Both the position numbers and the translations under genes were made by a program. DNA of 60,098 nt from Catenulispora pinistramenti (GTDB lineage: Bacteria > Actinomycetota > Actinomycetes > Streptomycetales > Catenulisporaceae): contig NZ_JAAFYZ010000040.1 of NCBI RefSeq assembly GCF_018274385.1, positions 1-60,098 of the forward strand, in the 5' to 3' direction. How positions within the stretch are numbered: the stretch's first letter is position 1; each line of letters begins with the position of its first letter. The notes below the pieces were generated by a model. The model made no database searches, had not been told where the DNA came from, and worked only from the letters and a program-made list of their open reading frames with translations. Shown in pieces: positions 40,662 to 50,272 of this stretch.

Positions 40662-43600
40662 CTAAGCGTCCTCGAACACCCGCAGCCGATGCGCCACCGC
40701 CGCGGCCTCCCCGCGCCCGGCCACGCCCAGCTTGGCCAGGATGTTGGACACGTGCACGCTCGCGGTCTTCGTCGAGATGAACAGCTGCTCGCCGATCTGC
40801 CGGTTGGACAAGCCCTGTGCGACCAGCGCCAGTACCTCCAGCTCGCGCGCGGTCAGGCCGAGCGGGGTGCTGGAGTCCGTCCCCCGGCCGCCGGGTGCCG
40901 GGGCCGCGGGCATGCAGTCGCTGATGTCCAGGCGCGCGCGCCGGGCCAGCGCCTGCACCTCCTGGCACAGGGGGCCGGCCGGCAGGGTCGCCACCGCGCG
41001 GACCGCGTGCCGCAGCAGTTCGGCGGCCTGCTCGCGGTCGCCGTTGGCGGCGCTGGCCTCGGAGGCACGGAAGTGGATGTACGCGGCCTGATGTGCGTGC
41101 ACGCCTTCGCGCGCCGCCAGTTCGCTCGCGACCGCCCACTCCGCGGCGCCCGCGACGCCGCGCCAGCGCGCCAGTTCCGCCGCCACCTGCGCGGCGGCCG
41201 CGGCCTGGCTCGGAGTCAGCGCGGGGAGCCGGCCGGCCCGCTGGGCCAGGGCGGCCACCGTCGCGGCGCTGGCGGTGTCGGCCGGGGCCAGGCCGGAACG
41301 GGACGCGGCGCGGGTCGTCTCGGCGTGGTCGGCCTCGGCCATCGCCATCGCGGTCAGGACGCGCCAGGCGTAGCGCTCGTCGCCGAGGAACTGCGGCTTG
41401 TCCAGGAACGCCTGGAACGCCGTGCGCGCCTCGGTGACCGAGCGGGTCAGCCAGACCGCCTTCTCGATCTCGCGCCGGATGCCCGGCAGCGCGTATTGGT
41501 GCTCGAAGTTGCGGCTCGGGATGCGCGCGCCGAGTGCCAACTCGCCGCGGGCGTGCTCGCCCCGGCCGGCCAGCAGCGCCAGATCGGCCAGGTACTCGTG
41601 GGTGGTGGCGCCGTGGATGCCCGGCGGGTCCAGGTCCAGGCTGGCGTTCAGGGCGGCCAGCGCCTCGTCCCAGTCGCCGAGCGCGATCAGCGACTCGGCC
41701 ATGTTCAGCCACAGCATGCTCTCGGCCACCCGCAGCCGGACGCCGCGCCGCTTGAGCTCGGCCAGGCCCGCGCGGGCCACCTGCACGCCTTCCTGGTGCC
41801 GGTCAAGCGTTTCCAGCGCGCTGCACAGGTTGATGTAGCCGCGGCCGATGATGCCGGGGTCGCCGTAGCCCAGCGCGTCGATGATGGCCTGCCGCAGGAT
41901 CGCCAGGCCCTCCTCGTGGGTGCCGAGGGAGACCTGCCCGGCCAATACCGTGCCCTTGGTGATGGCCGCCGCGATCCGGTACAGATCCGAGTCGATCTTC
42001 TCGGCCAGCAGCGCGGTCTCCTCGGCGAAGCGCAGCGCGGCGTCGATGTCGTCGGATGTCAGCATCTTGATGAAGGAGGCGCTGTTGGTGATCTGCACCC
42101 GCACCTGCGGACAGGTCTCGCCGTCCACCAGGTCCAGCGCGGCCCAGATGTCGGCCATCCCGTCGCCCCGGCCCAGGATGTGGTGGTCCCGGCTGCGCAG
42201 GTGGTGCAACAGCGCGGCCAGCTCCGGGTCCTGGTCCGCGTCGACCCGCTTCAGGGCCTTGTCGGTGAGGAACAGCGCCCGATGCGGGTCGGCGGCCAGA
42301 TGCGCGGCGCAGGCGGCCTTGTAGAGCAGCCGCGCGTAGGCCAGACCCGGCTCCGGCACCTGGTCCCACAGGTCCAGCGCCCGCTCCAGCATCTGGTGTT
42401 CCTCGACGTACGCGTACCGCGCGTCCGCGGCCTCGGCGGCCCGCAACGCGGCGTCATAGGCCCGCGGATAGTCCCGTGCCGAATACCAGTGGTGCGCCAG
42501 CTCGACTTCCCGCGCTTCGGCCGCGACCAGCGAGGGCTCGTCCTCCAGCAGTTCGGCGTACTTGCGGTGCAGGGCCGAGTGCTCGCCGGGCAGCAGTTCG
42601 TTGTGCACGGCCTCGCGCAGCAGCGCGTGCCGGAACCGGTAGCTGGTCGGCGTCTCGCCGGGGACCAGGATGTGGGCCTGGAACGCCGGGCGCAGCTGCT
42701 CGTTGAGCTCGTCGTCGGTGGCCCCGGTGACCAGCAACAGGAACCGGTGGTCGACCGGCGGCAGGGCGGCCGACAGCAGCCGCAGCACCCGTTGCGTGGG
42801 CTCGGGAAGCTGCTCCACCTTGATCAGCAACAGGTCCCGCAGGGTGTCCGAGAGCGAGAAGCCGCCGACGTCCGAGGGCATCAGGTTCGACCCGTCCGAG
42901 GCCACGCACGCCAACTCCTCGGTGAAGAACGGGTTCCCCTCGGCGCGCGCGAACACCTCCTCGGCGAACCCCGGCGGCAGATCCCGGCCGGTCTTGCCGT
43001 AGATGGCCGCCAACTGCTCCGCGGTCTCCCCGGTGGTCAGCGGTCCCAGATCGATGCGCCGCGCGCCCCGGATCCGGTCCAGCTCCGCCAGGAACGGCCG
43101 CAGCGGATGGCCGCGGTGCAGGTCGTCGGTGCGATAGGTGCCGACGATCAGGACCCGCGAGTCGCGCAGCGACCGGGACAGGAAACCCAGCAGGTCGCGG
43201 GTCGACCGATCGGCCCAGTGCAGGTCCTCCAGGACCAGCAGCAGCGTCTCGGCCGATCCCAGGTCCTCCAGGAGCCCCAGGACGGCGTCGAACAGGTGCC
43301 CCCGGACGGATTGCTCACCGGCGCGCGTCACGGCCGGGAGCGCGTCGCTGTGCCGCTCCATGCCGGCCGGGCGCATCATCGGGCCGCGCGGGGAGTCGTC
43401 GCCGGACAGGCCCTCCGCCAGCTCCGGCAACAGCCAGGCCAGCTCGCGCCGCCGGACCCCGTCGCCGTCGCCGAACGCGCCGGGCCAGTCCCGCAGCAGC
43501 TGGCGCAGCGCGGCGACGAAGGGGGCGTAAGCCACTCCTTCGTCGCCGAGTTCCGCGCAGCCGCCGATGAGGACCCGGATGTCGGTGGCGGGGCTCTGGT

Positions 43601-43871
43601 CGGTCCGGTCAGCAGGATTCCCCGGGTTCGCCTTGGTGCCGCCCGTGGTCGTGGTCGCGGCCGCGACGGCGGGCGTCGGATCGGCGTCGAGCAGCGGCCG
43701 GACGAACTCCTCGATCAGCCGGGACTTGCCGATTCCGGCGTCCCCGCCGACCACCACCACCGCGGGTTCGCCCCCGGAGGCGCTGGCCAGCAGCGACCGG
43801 AGCTTGGACAGCTCCGGCCCGCGGCCGACGAAGACGGGGCTCACCTGGCGCATCGACACATGGTCGAGCAT
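40662..43871 (-). CDS. Large LuxR-family ATPase transcriptional regulator (LAL type)
   Basis: A 1069-residue regulator. The N-terminal AAA/STAND ATPase has Walker [12 protein letters not shown] (about 40-50) and Walker [14 protein letters not shown]. It is followed by a long TPR-like helical middle region and a C-terminal LuxR helix-turn-helix ([20 protein letters not shown], then [18 protein letters not shown]). LALs usually activate pathway or secondary-metabolite genes in answer to a ligand. No biosynthetic cluster adjoins, so the target is unknown; the small protein gene upstream on the same strand may be regulated with it. ATG 43871 or ATG 43853 could start it. Confidence 0.92.
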   Translation of the reverse strand: MLDHVSMRQVSPVFVGRGPELSKLRSLLASASGGEPAVVVVGGDAGIGKSRLIEEFVRPLLDADPTPAVAAATTTTGGTKANPGNPADRTDQSPATDIRVLIGGCAELGDEGVAYAPFVAALRQLLRDWPGAFGDGDGVRRRELAWLLPELAEGLSGDDSPRGPMMRPAGMERHSDALPAVTRAGEQSVRGHLFDAVLGLLEDLGSAETLLLVLEDLHWADRSTRDLLGFLSRSLRDSRVLIVGTYRTDDLHRGHPLRPFLAELDRIRGARRIDLGPLTTGETAEQLAAIYGKTGRDLPPGFAEEVFARAEGNPFFTEELACVASDGSNLMPSDVGGFSLSDTLRDLLLIKVEQLPEPTQRVLRLLSAALPPVDHRFLLLVTGATDDELNEQLRPAFQAHILVPGETPTSYRFRHALLREAVHNELLPGEHSALHRKYAELLEDEPSLVAAEAREVELAHHWYSARDYPRAYDAALRAAEAADARYAYVEEHQMLERALDLWDQVPEPGLAYARLLYKAACAAHLAADPHRALFLTDKALKRVDADQDPELAALLHHLRSRDHHILGRGDGMADIWAALDLVDGETCPQVRVQITNSASFIKMLTSDDIDAALRFAEETALLAEKIDSDLYRIAAAITKGTVLAGQVSLGTHEEGLAILRQAIIDALGYGDPGIIGRGYINLCSALETLDRHQEGVQVARAGLAELKRRGVRLRVAESMLWLNMAESLIALGDWDEALAALNASLDLDPPGIHGATTHEYLADLALLAGRGEHARGELALGARIPSRNFEHQYALPGIRREIEKAVWLTRSVTEARTAFQAFLDKPQFLGDERYAWRVLTAMAMAEADHAETTRAASRSGLAPADTASAATVAALAQRAGRLPALTPSQAAAAAQVAAELARWRGVAGAAEWAVASELAAREGVHAHQAAYIHFRASEASAANGDREQAAELLRHAVRAVATLPAGPLCQEVQALARRARLDISDCMPAAPAPGGRGTDSSTPLGLTARELEVLALVAQGLSNRQIGEQLFISTKTASVHVSNILAKLGVAGRGEAAAVAHRLRVFEDA

Positions 43872-43887
43872 CGCACAGGGGTCCCGC

Positions 43888-44061
43888 TCAGGTCATCGAC
43901 CTTTCACCGGAACGTGATACTGCGTGCACGGTATGTACCTTGTCCGGGCAATTGTCTGTGGTCCGGCGGGCACGCTTGGCCAGCCCGTGGCGGCGAGCCT
44001 GCTCGATCAGCTCGGCACGGCGGGCGTTGGCGATCTCAAGGGTGTAGACGGTGTTGTTCAT
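43888..44061 (-). CDS. Small hypothetical helical protein
   Basis: A 57-residue protein. [20 protein letters not shown] begins an amphipathic helix ending in HGLAKRARR; the second half is polar. This helix resembles a common class of ~50-residue actinobacterial proteins of unknown function. ATG 44061 is chosen because the recognisable sequence starts there; the ribosome site is weak and the frame is open further upstream. The gene ends 17 bp before the LAL regulator start and may be co-transcribed with it. Confidence 0.55.
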   Translation of the reverse strand: MNNTVYTLEIANARRAELIEQARRHGLAKRARRTTDNCPDKVHTVHAVSRSGERSMT

Positions 44062-44377
44062 GGTTTCGGTTGCAGCCTCTCGTGCGATCCCACTTCGGTG
44101 ACGTGTACTAGTCTCCGGCGGGAGGCACCCCCTACACATGAGGCAACAGGCCAGTCCTTGGCCCCTGAGGTACCTTAGGTACGACCCTCGGGTACCTCAG
44201 GGGGCCTTACTGCACAGCCGATGGGGCTTGTCGAAGCCTTATCGGACTTGGGCTGCTCGGCTTAGCAGACGCTTAGTGCCTGCTCCGGCGCCTGCTCCGG
44301 CGCCTGCTCAGCGCTCGCTCGGCATCGGTTCGGCAGCTGTTCGGCTGTTGTTCGGCGAGACTTCTCAGCGGGATTTC
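44062..44377. other. Intergenic region between aldo/keto reductase and the small protein gene
   Basis: A 316-bp region with a hairpin at 44162-44203, the 12-mer CCTGCTCCGGCG twice in tandem (44279-44302) followed by a diverged third copy, and TTCTCAGCGGGA twice (44362-44373 and 44375-44386), the second copy reaching into the 3' end of the reductase gene. I see no coding signal. Confidence 0.5.
44162..44203. promoter_or_regulatory. Perfect 13-bp inverted repeat, operator or terminator
   Basis: CCCCTGAGGTACC (44162-44174) and GGTACCTCAGGGG (44191-44203) are exact complements around a 16-nt loop that carries another GGTAC. It lies about 100 bp upstream of the small-protein start and 175 bp after the reductase stop. 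It may end reductase transcription or bind a regulator of the small protein/LAL unit; there is no T-run. Confidence 0.5.
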
Positions 44378-45379
<1,002 letters not shown>

Positions 45380-45433
45380 GCAGCAACTCCCGTCGCAGAA
45401 ATCACCCGTCACCCGCACGGCTCACCGTCGTTG

Positions 45434-45458
45434 GACACCGTGTCTGGAAGACGGTGTC
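45434..45458. promoter_or_regulatory. Inverted repeat in the divergent promoter region, candidate operator
   Basis: GACACCGT (45434-45441) and ACGGTGTC (45451-45458) form a perfect 8-bp dyad with a 9-bp centre, between the divergent reductase (start 45379) and small-protein (start 45489) genes. The spacing suits a dimeric regulator, for example of the TetR or MarR type; none is encoded next to it. Confidence 0.5.
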
Positions 45459-45488
45459 GCTCGACGTCGCGGAGACTGGAGGACATAT

Positions 45489-45692
45489 ATGAGTGTCGCA
45501 AGTCTTGACGGTCACGTCTCCCCGGATTACCGGAACTGGGTGGGGGTGCTGTTCGCGGTGCATCGCAAGGTCGAGGTGCGGGGGATGGACGGGGAAGCGG
45601 GACCGCGGTTCTGCACCTGCGGGGATGTCTGGCCGTGCCGGAGTGAGGAGCAGGCGGCCCGATTACTGGACTTCCCGTTACCAGGGACCTGA
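45489..45692 (+). CDS. Small Cys-rich hypothetical protein
   Basis: A 67-residue cytoplasmic protein with the motif FCTCGDVWPC (Cys42, Cys44, Cys50) and His25, which could bind zinc. The sequence VHRKVEVRGMDGE and the Cys motif occur in a small actinobacterial family of unknown function, as far as I can recall. ATG 45489 has a perfect GGAGG site six bases upstream; in-frame codons further upstream have none. A strong hairpin follows immediately after the stop, so it is a complete single-gene unit. Confidence 0.75.
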   Translation: MSVASLDGHVSPDYRNWVGVLFAVHRKVEVRGMDGEAGPRFCTCGDVWPCRSEEQAARLLDFPLPGT

Positions 45693-45699
45693 TAACACG

Positions 45700-45725
45700 C
45701 GGTCCGCGACGTCGGTCGCGGACCG
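45700..45725 (+). terminator. Hairpin after the small Cys-rich gene
   Basis: CGGTCCGCGAC (45700-45710) and GTCGCGGACCG (45715-45725) pair perfectly over 11 bp around a 4-nt loop, 8 bp after the stop codon. No T-run. The direct repeat GGATCCTGCTG follows twice before the convergent arginase-family stop. Confidence 0.6.
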
Positions 45726-45788
45726 CTGTGGGTTCGGCGGTGATCGCTTATCAGGATCCTGCTGAAGGATCCTGCTGTATGAGAACCC

Positions 45789-46694
45789 TTAGTATCGGCG
45801 GCCCTGTCCGAGATGGCCGAACCCCTCGGTGAGGACGTCGACCAGCAGCCGCGCGTAGCGGCCGTCCGGGTCGTGATCGGGGTCGAAGACGCCGACGTCC
45901 CCGCCGACCGCGCCGGGGGCGAGGGCGGCGACCAGTCCGGCCAGCTGGTCGGCGGACAGGCCGCCGGGATCGGGGCTGTCGACCGCGGGCATCACGGCCC
46001 CGTCGAGGATGTCCACGTCGACGTGCAGCCAGTAGCCGTGGAGTTCCGCGCGGTCCAGCTGCGCGCGGATGCGGGCGGCGGTGGCGGCGACGCCGTCCTG
46101 GAGGATCTCCGCGGCGCGGATCGTGAGGCTGATGGCTTCCTGGACTTCAGCCATCTCCTGGTCGTCCTCGCGACATCCGGCGTGCACGGTGTCCGCCGGA
46201 TCGAAGTACGGCCCGAGCCCGTCGATGTCGGCGATCGCCGGCCAGTGCCGGCCGATGAGCGCGGCCAGGTCCTCGCCCGCCAGCGAGGCGCAGGCGTCGG
46301 AGTTGCCGGGGTTGCGGAAGTCGGTGTGGCCGTCGAGGTGCACCAGGCCGTAGCGGCCGGTCGGACGCAGCGCCAGGCCGCAACCGATCAGCAGGCTGCA
46401 ATCGCCGCCGATGACCAGGGGCGCGTCACCCTCGGCGCGGATCTTGCCGATGCGCTGCGCCAGCCGCCGGGAATGGTCGATGATCGCGTCCTGATTGCGC
46501 AGGCGTCCCGGGCGCGCGTCGTCCTCGTAGCGGCCGGGGAGCACCACGCCGGCGTCCCGGGCGCCGAGCTCGGCGAAGCGGGCGTACAAACCGGCCTCGC
46601 GTAACGCCTCCGGCGCCTTGGCAGTGCCGGGGACGGTGGTCGGGCGCAGGGGACGCAGGCCGAGGTTGGTCGGTGCGGACAGCAAGGCGATCAT
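45789..46694 (-). CDS. Arginase/agmatinase-family ureohydrolase
   Basis: A 301-residue protein of the arginase fold, which hydrolyses guanidino compounds with two manganese ions. Motifs: VIGGDCSLLIG (96-106), VHLDGHTDFRNPG (118-130) and WLHVDVDILDGAV. The usual GGDHS reads GGDCS, so the first metal-ligand His is Cys; DAHxD reads DGHTD. Both changes occur in a divergent arginase-like subgroup, so the substrate is uncertain (not safely arginine). There is no ribosome site; TAGCAT lies six bases before the ATG, suggesting leaderless translation. It is convergent with the small Cys-rich gene. Confidence 0.85.
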   Translation of the reverse strand: MIALLSAPTNLGLRPLRPTTVPGTAKAPEALREAGLYARFAELGARDAGVVLPGRYEDDARPGRLRNQDAIIDHSRRLAQRIGKIRAEGDAPLVIGGDCSLLIGCGLALRPTGRYGLVHLDGHTDFRNPGNSDACASLAGEDLAALIGRHWPAIADIDGLGPYFDPADTVHAGCREDDQEMAEVQEAISLTIRAAEILQDGVAATAARIRAQLDRAELHGYWLHVDVDILDGAVMPAVDSPDPGGLSADQLAGLVAALAPGAVGGDVGVFDPDHDPDGRYARLLVDVLTEGFGHLGQGRRY

Positions 46695-46700
46695 GCAGCC

Positions 46701-46706
46701 ATGCTA
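46701..46706 (-). promoter_or_regulatory. Possible leaderless -10 box of the arginase-family gene
   Basis: On the minus strand TAGCAT (46706-46701) lies six bases before ATG 46694, with no Shine-Dalgarno sequence between. The pattern matches that of the HAD, glutaredoxin and hemB genes of this window. Confidence 0.45.
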
Positions 46707-46730
46707 GGCGGCGGCTGTTCGCCCGGCTAT

Positions 46731-46839
46731 CGGTAATCCGGTGGAATGCCGGTAACCCGCCGCGGCCTGACCGGTTGATAGCCAGTAGTCCGTACATCTA
46801 CCGGCAACCCGGTCGATTGCCGCCAACCCGATCGATGGC
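46731..46839. repeat. Degenerate ~19-bp repeats upstream of the arginase-family gene
   Basis: Three related units are visible: CGGTAATCCGGTGGAATGC (46731-46749), CGGCAACCCGGTCGATTGC (46802-46820) and CGCCAACCCGATCGATGGC (46821-46839), plus a partial CGGTAACCCG at 46750. They lie between the VirB4-like stop and the arginase-family start, in the latter's promoter region, and could be regulator sites. Confidence 0.55.
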
Positions 46840-46859
46840 CGGGTAAAGCGAGCGGTCGG

Positions 46860-48488
46860 CTACCGGTCCCAGACCTCCGGCGGCTCACCGGCCGTGTGAT
46901 ACGGCAGCTCGGCCTTCTTCCCGAACAGCGTCCCGGCGATGGCTGTCAGCTCGTCGTCCCCGTCGTCGGTGATCGGCTGCACCTCCCACCGCTCCTCGCG
47001 GCGCGGCAGCGGATGCTGGTTGCCCGCCGCGATCGCGCGTACCGGCGTGGCCGGGGCCGGCAACGCGGCCAACCGTTCCGCCTCGGCCGCCTCCAGTGCC
47101 GCCGCTTCTTCCTCGGCGGTCCCGGCCGGCAGGGCGGCGGCGGTGGCACTGGCGAGGATCGCCGCGGCCTCCGCGGAGGTCTCCGTCATGGCGCGGTCGG
47201 TGAACACCAACGGGCGTTCGTGCTCGGTGACGATGTGCTTCACCACCTGCACGTCGCCGTTCACGTCCCAGACCGCGATGCCCGGTGTCAGCGATGGGAT
47301 GATCTCCACCGCCCAGCGTGGTAAGCCCAGCACCTTGCCGGTAGTTCGGGCTTCATCAGCCTTCTGCATGTACACGGTGCGGGTGGAGGCCATCTTCAGG
47401 ATCGCCGCCGCCTCGCGGGCCGCGGCGCCGTCCACGACGTCCGACAGGTGGTGCACGACCGCCACGAAGGACAGGCCCAGGCGCCGGCCGAACTTCAGCA
47501 GCCGCTGGAACAGCTGCGCCACGAACGGCGAGTTGATGATGTGCCAGGCCTCTTCGACCAGCAGGATGCGCTTCACCCGGTCCGGCCGCAGCCAGGTGTG
47601 CTCCAGCCAGACGCCGACGATGGCCATCAGGATCGGCATGCCGATCGAGTTGCGGTCGATGGCCGACAGGTCGAAGACGATCAGCGGGGAGTCCAGGTCG
47701 ATGCCCTGAGTGGTGGGCCCGTCGAACATGCCCGCCAGGTCGCCGTCCACCAGCCGGTCCAGGACCAGCGCGACGTCCAGGCCCCAGGCCTGCACGTCCT
47801 CTATGGTGACGTTCATGTCCTCGGCGGCGCTGTTCAACGGCGTGCGCAGGGCCTCGACCACGTCCGAGAGGATCGGCTGGCGGCCGTACTTCAGCGCCGC
47901 GTCGCCGACCCGCAGGTGCGCGGCCTTCAACGCGTAGCCGGCCCGCTCGTCCAGCGGCCGGCCCTGGGCCACCTCGACTATGGTCCGCAGCAGCGCGAGC
48001 TGGCCGGTGGTGGCGATCGCGGGGTCCAGCGGATTGAGGCAGATGCTGTCGCCGTGCACGCCGTGCGGGTCCAGGCGGACCGGGGTGACGCCCAGCGACT
48101 GGGCGATCAGGTGCCACTCGCCGACGCCGTCCTCGCCCTGCGCGTCCAGCACCACCACCTGGCGGTCCTTGAAGCGCAGCTGGCGCAGCACGTAGGTCTT
48201 CTCCAGCGCCGACTTGCCGTTGCCGGACTCGCCGAGCACCAGCCAGTGCGGGGCCGGCAGCTGCTGGCCGTAGAGCTGGAAGGGGTCGTAGACATAGCCC
48301 TTGCCGGAGTAGACCTCGCGGCCGATGATGACGCCGGAGTCGCCCAGGCCCGGCGCCGCGGTCGGCAGGTACACGGCCTGCGCCTGCGAGGACGAGGTGC
48401 GCACCGGCGGGCGGGCGGTCTCGACTTTGCCGAACACCAGCGCGGCGAAGCCTTCGGTCAGGGAGTCCATGATCGAGCGTCCGGCCAT
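46860..48488 (-). CDS. VirB4-like type IV secretion ATPase
   Basis: A 542-residue P-loop ATPase of the VirB4/TraC/HerA class. Walker A is LVLGESGNGKS (83-93) and Walker B ILLVEEAWHI (308-317), with Glu where Asp is usual. LDAQGEDG, VFDLSAIDRN and VVHHLSDV are further family landmarks. It lacks the ~300-residue N-terminal half of classical VirB4, which the SCO6880-like gene just upstream may supply. The C-terminal ~110 residues are Ala/Glu-rich and disordered. It would power a secretion or DNA-transfer channel at the membrane. The start is 15 bp after the previous stop, with AGGAGA upstream. Confidence 0.85.
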   Translation of the reverse strand: MAGRSIMDSLTEGFAALVFGKVETARPPVRTSSSQAQAVYLPTAAPGLGDSGVIIGREVYSGKGYVYDPFQLYGQQLPAPHWLVLGESGNGKSALEKTYVLRQLRFKDRQVVVLDAQGEDGVGEWHLIAQSLGVTPVRLDPHGVHGDSICLNPLDPAIATTGQLALLRTIVEVAQGRPLDERAGYALKAAHLRVGDAALKYGRQPILSDVVEALRTPLNSAAEDMNVTIEDVQAWGLDVALVLDRLVDGDLAGMFDGPTTQGIDLDSPLIVFDLSAIDRNSIGMPILMAIVGVWLEHTWLRPDRVKRILLVEEAWHIINSPFVAQLFQRLLKFGRRLGLSFVAVVHHLSDVVDGAAAREAAAILKMASTRTVYMQKADEARTTGKVLGLPRWAVEIIPSLTPGIAVWDVNGDVQVVKHIVTEHERPLVFTDRAMTETSAEAAAILASATAAALPAGTAEEEAAALEAAEAERLAALPAPATPVRAIAAGNQHPLPRREERWEVQPITDDGDDELTAIAGTLFGKKAELPYHTAGEPPEVWDR

Positions 48489-48503
48489 GACGTATCAGTC
48501 TCC

Positions 48504-50033
48504 TTACTTCCGCAGCCCGGTCGCGAACGGCAGGGTGTTGGTGAACGCCCTGTGGTGTTCGCGGTCGCACCACTCCAGCTTCAGGAACGACTTGCCCGCC
48601 GAGGCCCGGATCGTGCGCTTGTCCCGGTTCAACGGGTCCGGGCCGCGGGAGGAAACGGTGATGTAGCCGACCAGGTTCACCCCGGCCGCGCCGGAGGCCA
48701 GGTCCTCGCCGCGCTGGTCCACGCGGCCGGCGTGGGCCCGCTCGCGCGGGTCGTCGACCCGGCCCAGCTTGGCCTGCCGGGAGGCCTCGGCATCGGTGTT
48801 GATCTTCTCGGTGAGCATCCGCTCGATGGCCACGTCGGTGGGTTCCAGGTCCATCGTCACCGCGACTGTGCGGATCACGTCCGGGGTGTGGACCAGCAGC
48901 GGTGCCAGGAAGTTCACGCCGACCGGGGTCAGCGGCCACTCCTTGATCCAGGCGGTGGCGTGGCACCAGGGCTCGGCGGTGGTCGACTCCCGGGTCTTGG
49001 CCATCAGGAACTGCGGGTGGGTGGCGTCCAGCTCGGCCGGCCAGGCGTTGCGCCGCGACATCGCGTGCAGGTGGTCGATCGGGTGGTCGGGGTCGTACAT
49101 GGAGTGGATCAGCGAGGACAGGGCGACCGGACCGAGCGGCTGGCGCACCTTGATGTCGGCGTCGGCCAGCCGGGCGCAGATGTCGGCCAGTTCGCGGGCC
49201 ATGATGATGCCCAGCCCGACGTCCACGGCGCCGCGGCCGATGACGTAGGCCTCCGAGGCCAGGTCCTTGGTGTAGGGCATGCAGGCGACCAGATAGGCCC
49301 GGTGCTGCTCGGAGGAGGTCGAGACCATCGACAGCAGGTGCTCGTAGGACTCCTGGAGCCACTGCGGGGAGTGCTCGTCGCCGCGGCGGGCCACGTCCTT
49401 GGCGTGCGCGTCCGGGTCGGCCGGCAGCGTGCGGGCCAGCATCTGCAGCCGGGTCACGAAGCCGTCGCCGTTGGCCACGTGCCGCAGCAGCGTCCCGAAC
49501 CGGTCAACCAGCGACTCCTGGTCCTCGGAGTCGCGCGACCCGACGCCGGGGCCCTCGATCTCCAGCGTGGCGGTCACGGTCCGGCGGTCCAGGTGCATCA
49601 GGACCGCGATCTCGTCCGGCCCGAACTGCGCGCGCAGCCAGCGCAGCCGGCCCACGCCCGGCGGCGGGCCGATCTCGACCTCGGCGCCGTCGATCCGGGT
49701 GCCGGCCTCCATGGCGCGGGAGCGCCAGGCGGCCTGCGGGGAGCGCAGGAGCCGTTTGTAGGAGCGGTTGATCTCGAACCACTTGTAGATGGTGCGGCCG
49801 TTGTAGGGCATGAAGACCACGACCAGCGCCAGCGCCGGGCCGGCCAGGATGCCCAGGACCTTCAGGAACGTGGTGGGCACGAAGAAGCCGGACAGCAGCG
49901 AGATGCCGCAGCAGATGACGATGACGCCGATCTCGCCGGTCTCGCGGTTGCGGCCGATCAGCGCGCTCGGCTTGGCCTTGCCGAGCAGGTAGGCGCGGCG
50001 GTACTGGGGAGGCTCCTGCTGAGCGGTGCTCAC
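48504..50033 (-). CDS. SCO6880-family type IV secretion-like protein (PrgI/VirB3-like N-terminus)
   Basis: A 509-residue protein. Two membrane helices near the N-terminus (about 34-52 and 56-76) resemble the PrgI/VirB3 membrane anchor. A ~400-residue cytoplasmic domain follows, of the kind that forms the N-terminal part of VirB4 proteins. It matches the actinobacterial SCO6880 family by its conserved architecture. With the adjacent ATPase it probably forms a split VirB3-VirB4 unit (inference). The GTG start overlaps the stop of a small upstream gene (GTGA), so translation is coupled. Confidence 0.8.
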   Translation of the reverse strand: MSTAQQEPPQYRRAYLLGKAKPSALIGRNRETGEIGVIVICCGISLLSGFFVPTTFLKVLGILAGPALALVVVFMPYNGRTIYKWFEINRSYKRLLRSPQAAWRSRAMEAGTRIDGAEVEIGPPPGVGRLRWLRAQFGPDEIAVLMHLDRRTVTATLEIEGPGVGSRDSEDQESLVDRFGTLLRHVANGDGFVTRLQMLARTLPADPDAHAKDVARRGDEHSPQWLQESYEHLLSMVSTSSEQHRAYLVACMPYTKDLASEAYVIGRGAVDVGLGIIMARELADICARLADADIKVRQPLGPVALSSLIHSMYDPDHPIDHLHAMSRRNAWPAELDATHPQFLMAKTRESTTAEPWCHATAWIKEWPLTPVGVNFLAPLLVHTPDVIRTVAVTMDLEPTDVAIERMLTEKINTDAEASRQAKLGRVDDPRERAHAGRVDQRGEDLASGAAGVNLVGYITVSSRGPDPLNRDKRTIRASAGKSFLKLEWCDREHHRAFTNTLPFATGLRK

Positions 50034-50245
50034 GGCCGCGCCCCCCGTCGGCCCCCGGTCACGGAACCGGCCGCCGCGAGGCGGTCGTCACTGCTTGGCG
50101 TGGTGCTCACGGCGGTGCCTTCCAGCGGAGGTACAGGTGATCGTGGTGCGCGGCCGGGTTCTCTCCTCGACGCTACCTGGGAAAAGCGGAAAGCGGGATC
50201 GCAGAACACGAATTCTTCGGTGTTCGAGCCCGCGTGCTCGCTCAT
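50030..50245 (-). CDS. Small hypothetical protein within the secretion cluster
   Basis: A 71-residue hydrophilic protein with no membrane segment (contains EEFVFCDPAFRFSQVASRRE, then Pro/Ser/Thr/Gly-rich sequence). The family is not recognised. Support comes from context: GAGGAGG nine bases before ATG 50245, a start 27 bp after the VirB6-like stop, and a four-base GTGA overlap with the SCO6880-like gene. It fills the only large gap in the operon. Confidence 0.6.
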   Translation of the reverse strand: MSEHAGSNTEEFVFCDPAFRFSQVASRREPGRAPRSPVPPLEGTAVSTTPSSDDRLAAAGSVTGGRRGARP

Positions 50246-50272
50246 CTGGTCCTGCCTCCTCACCGGGCTCGG

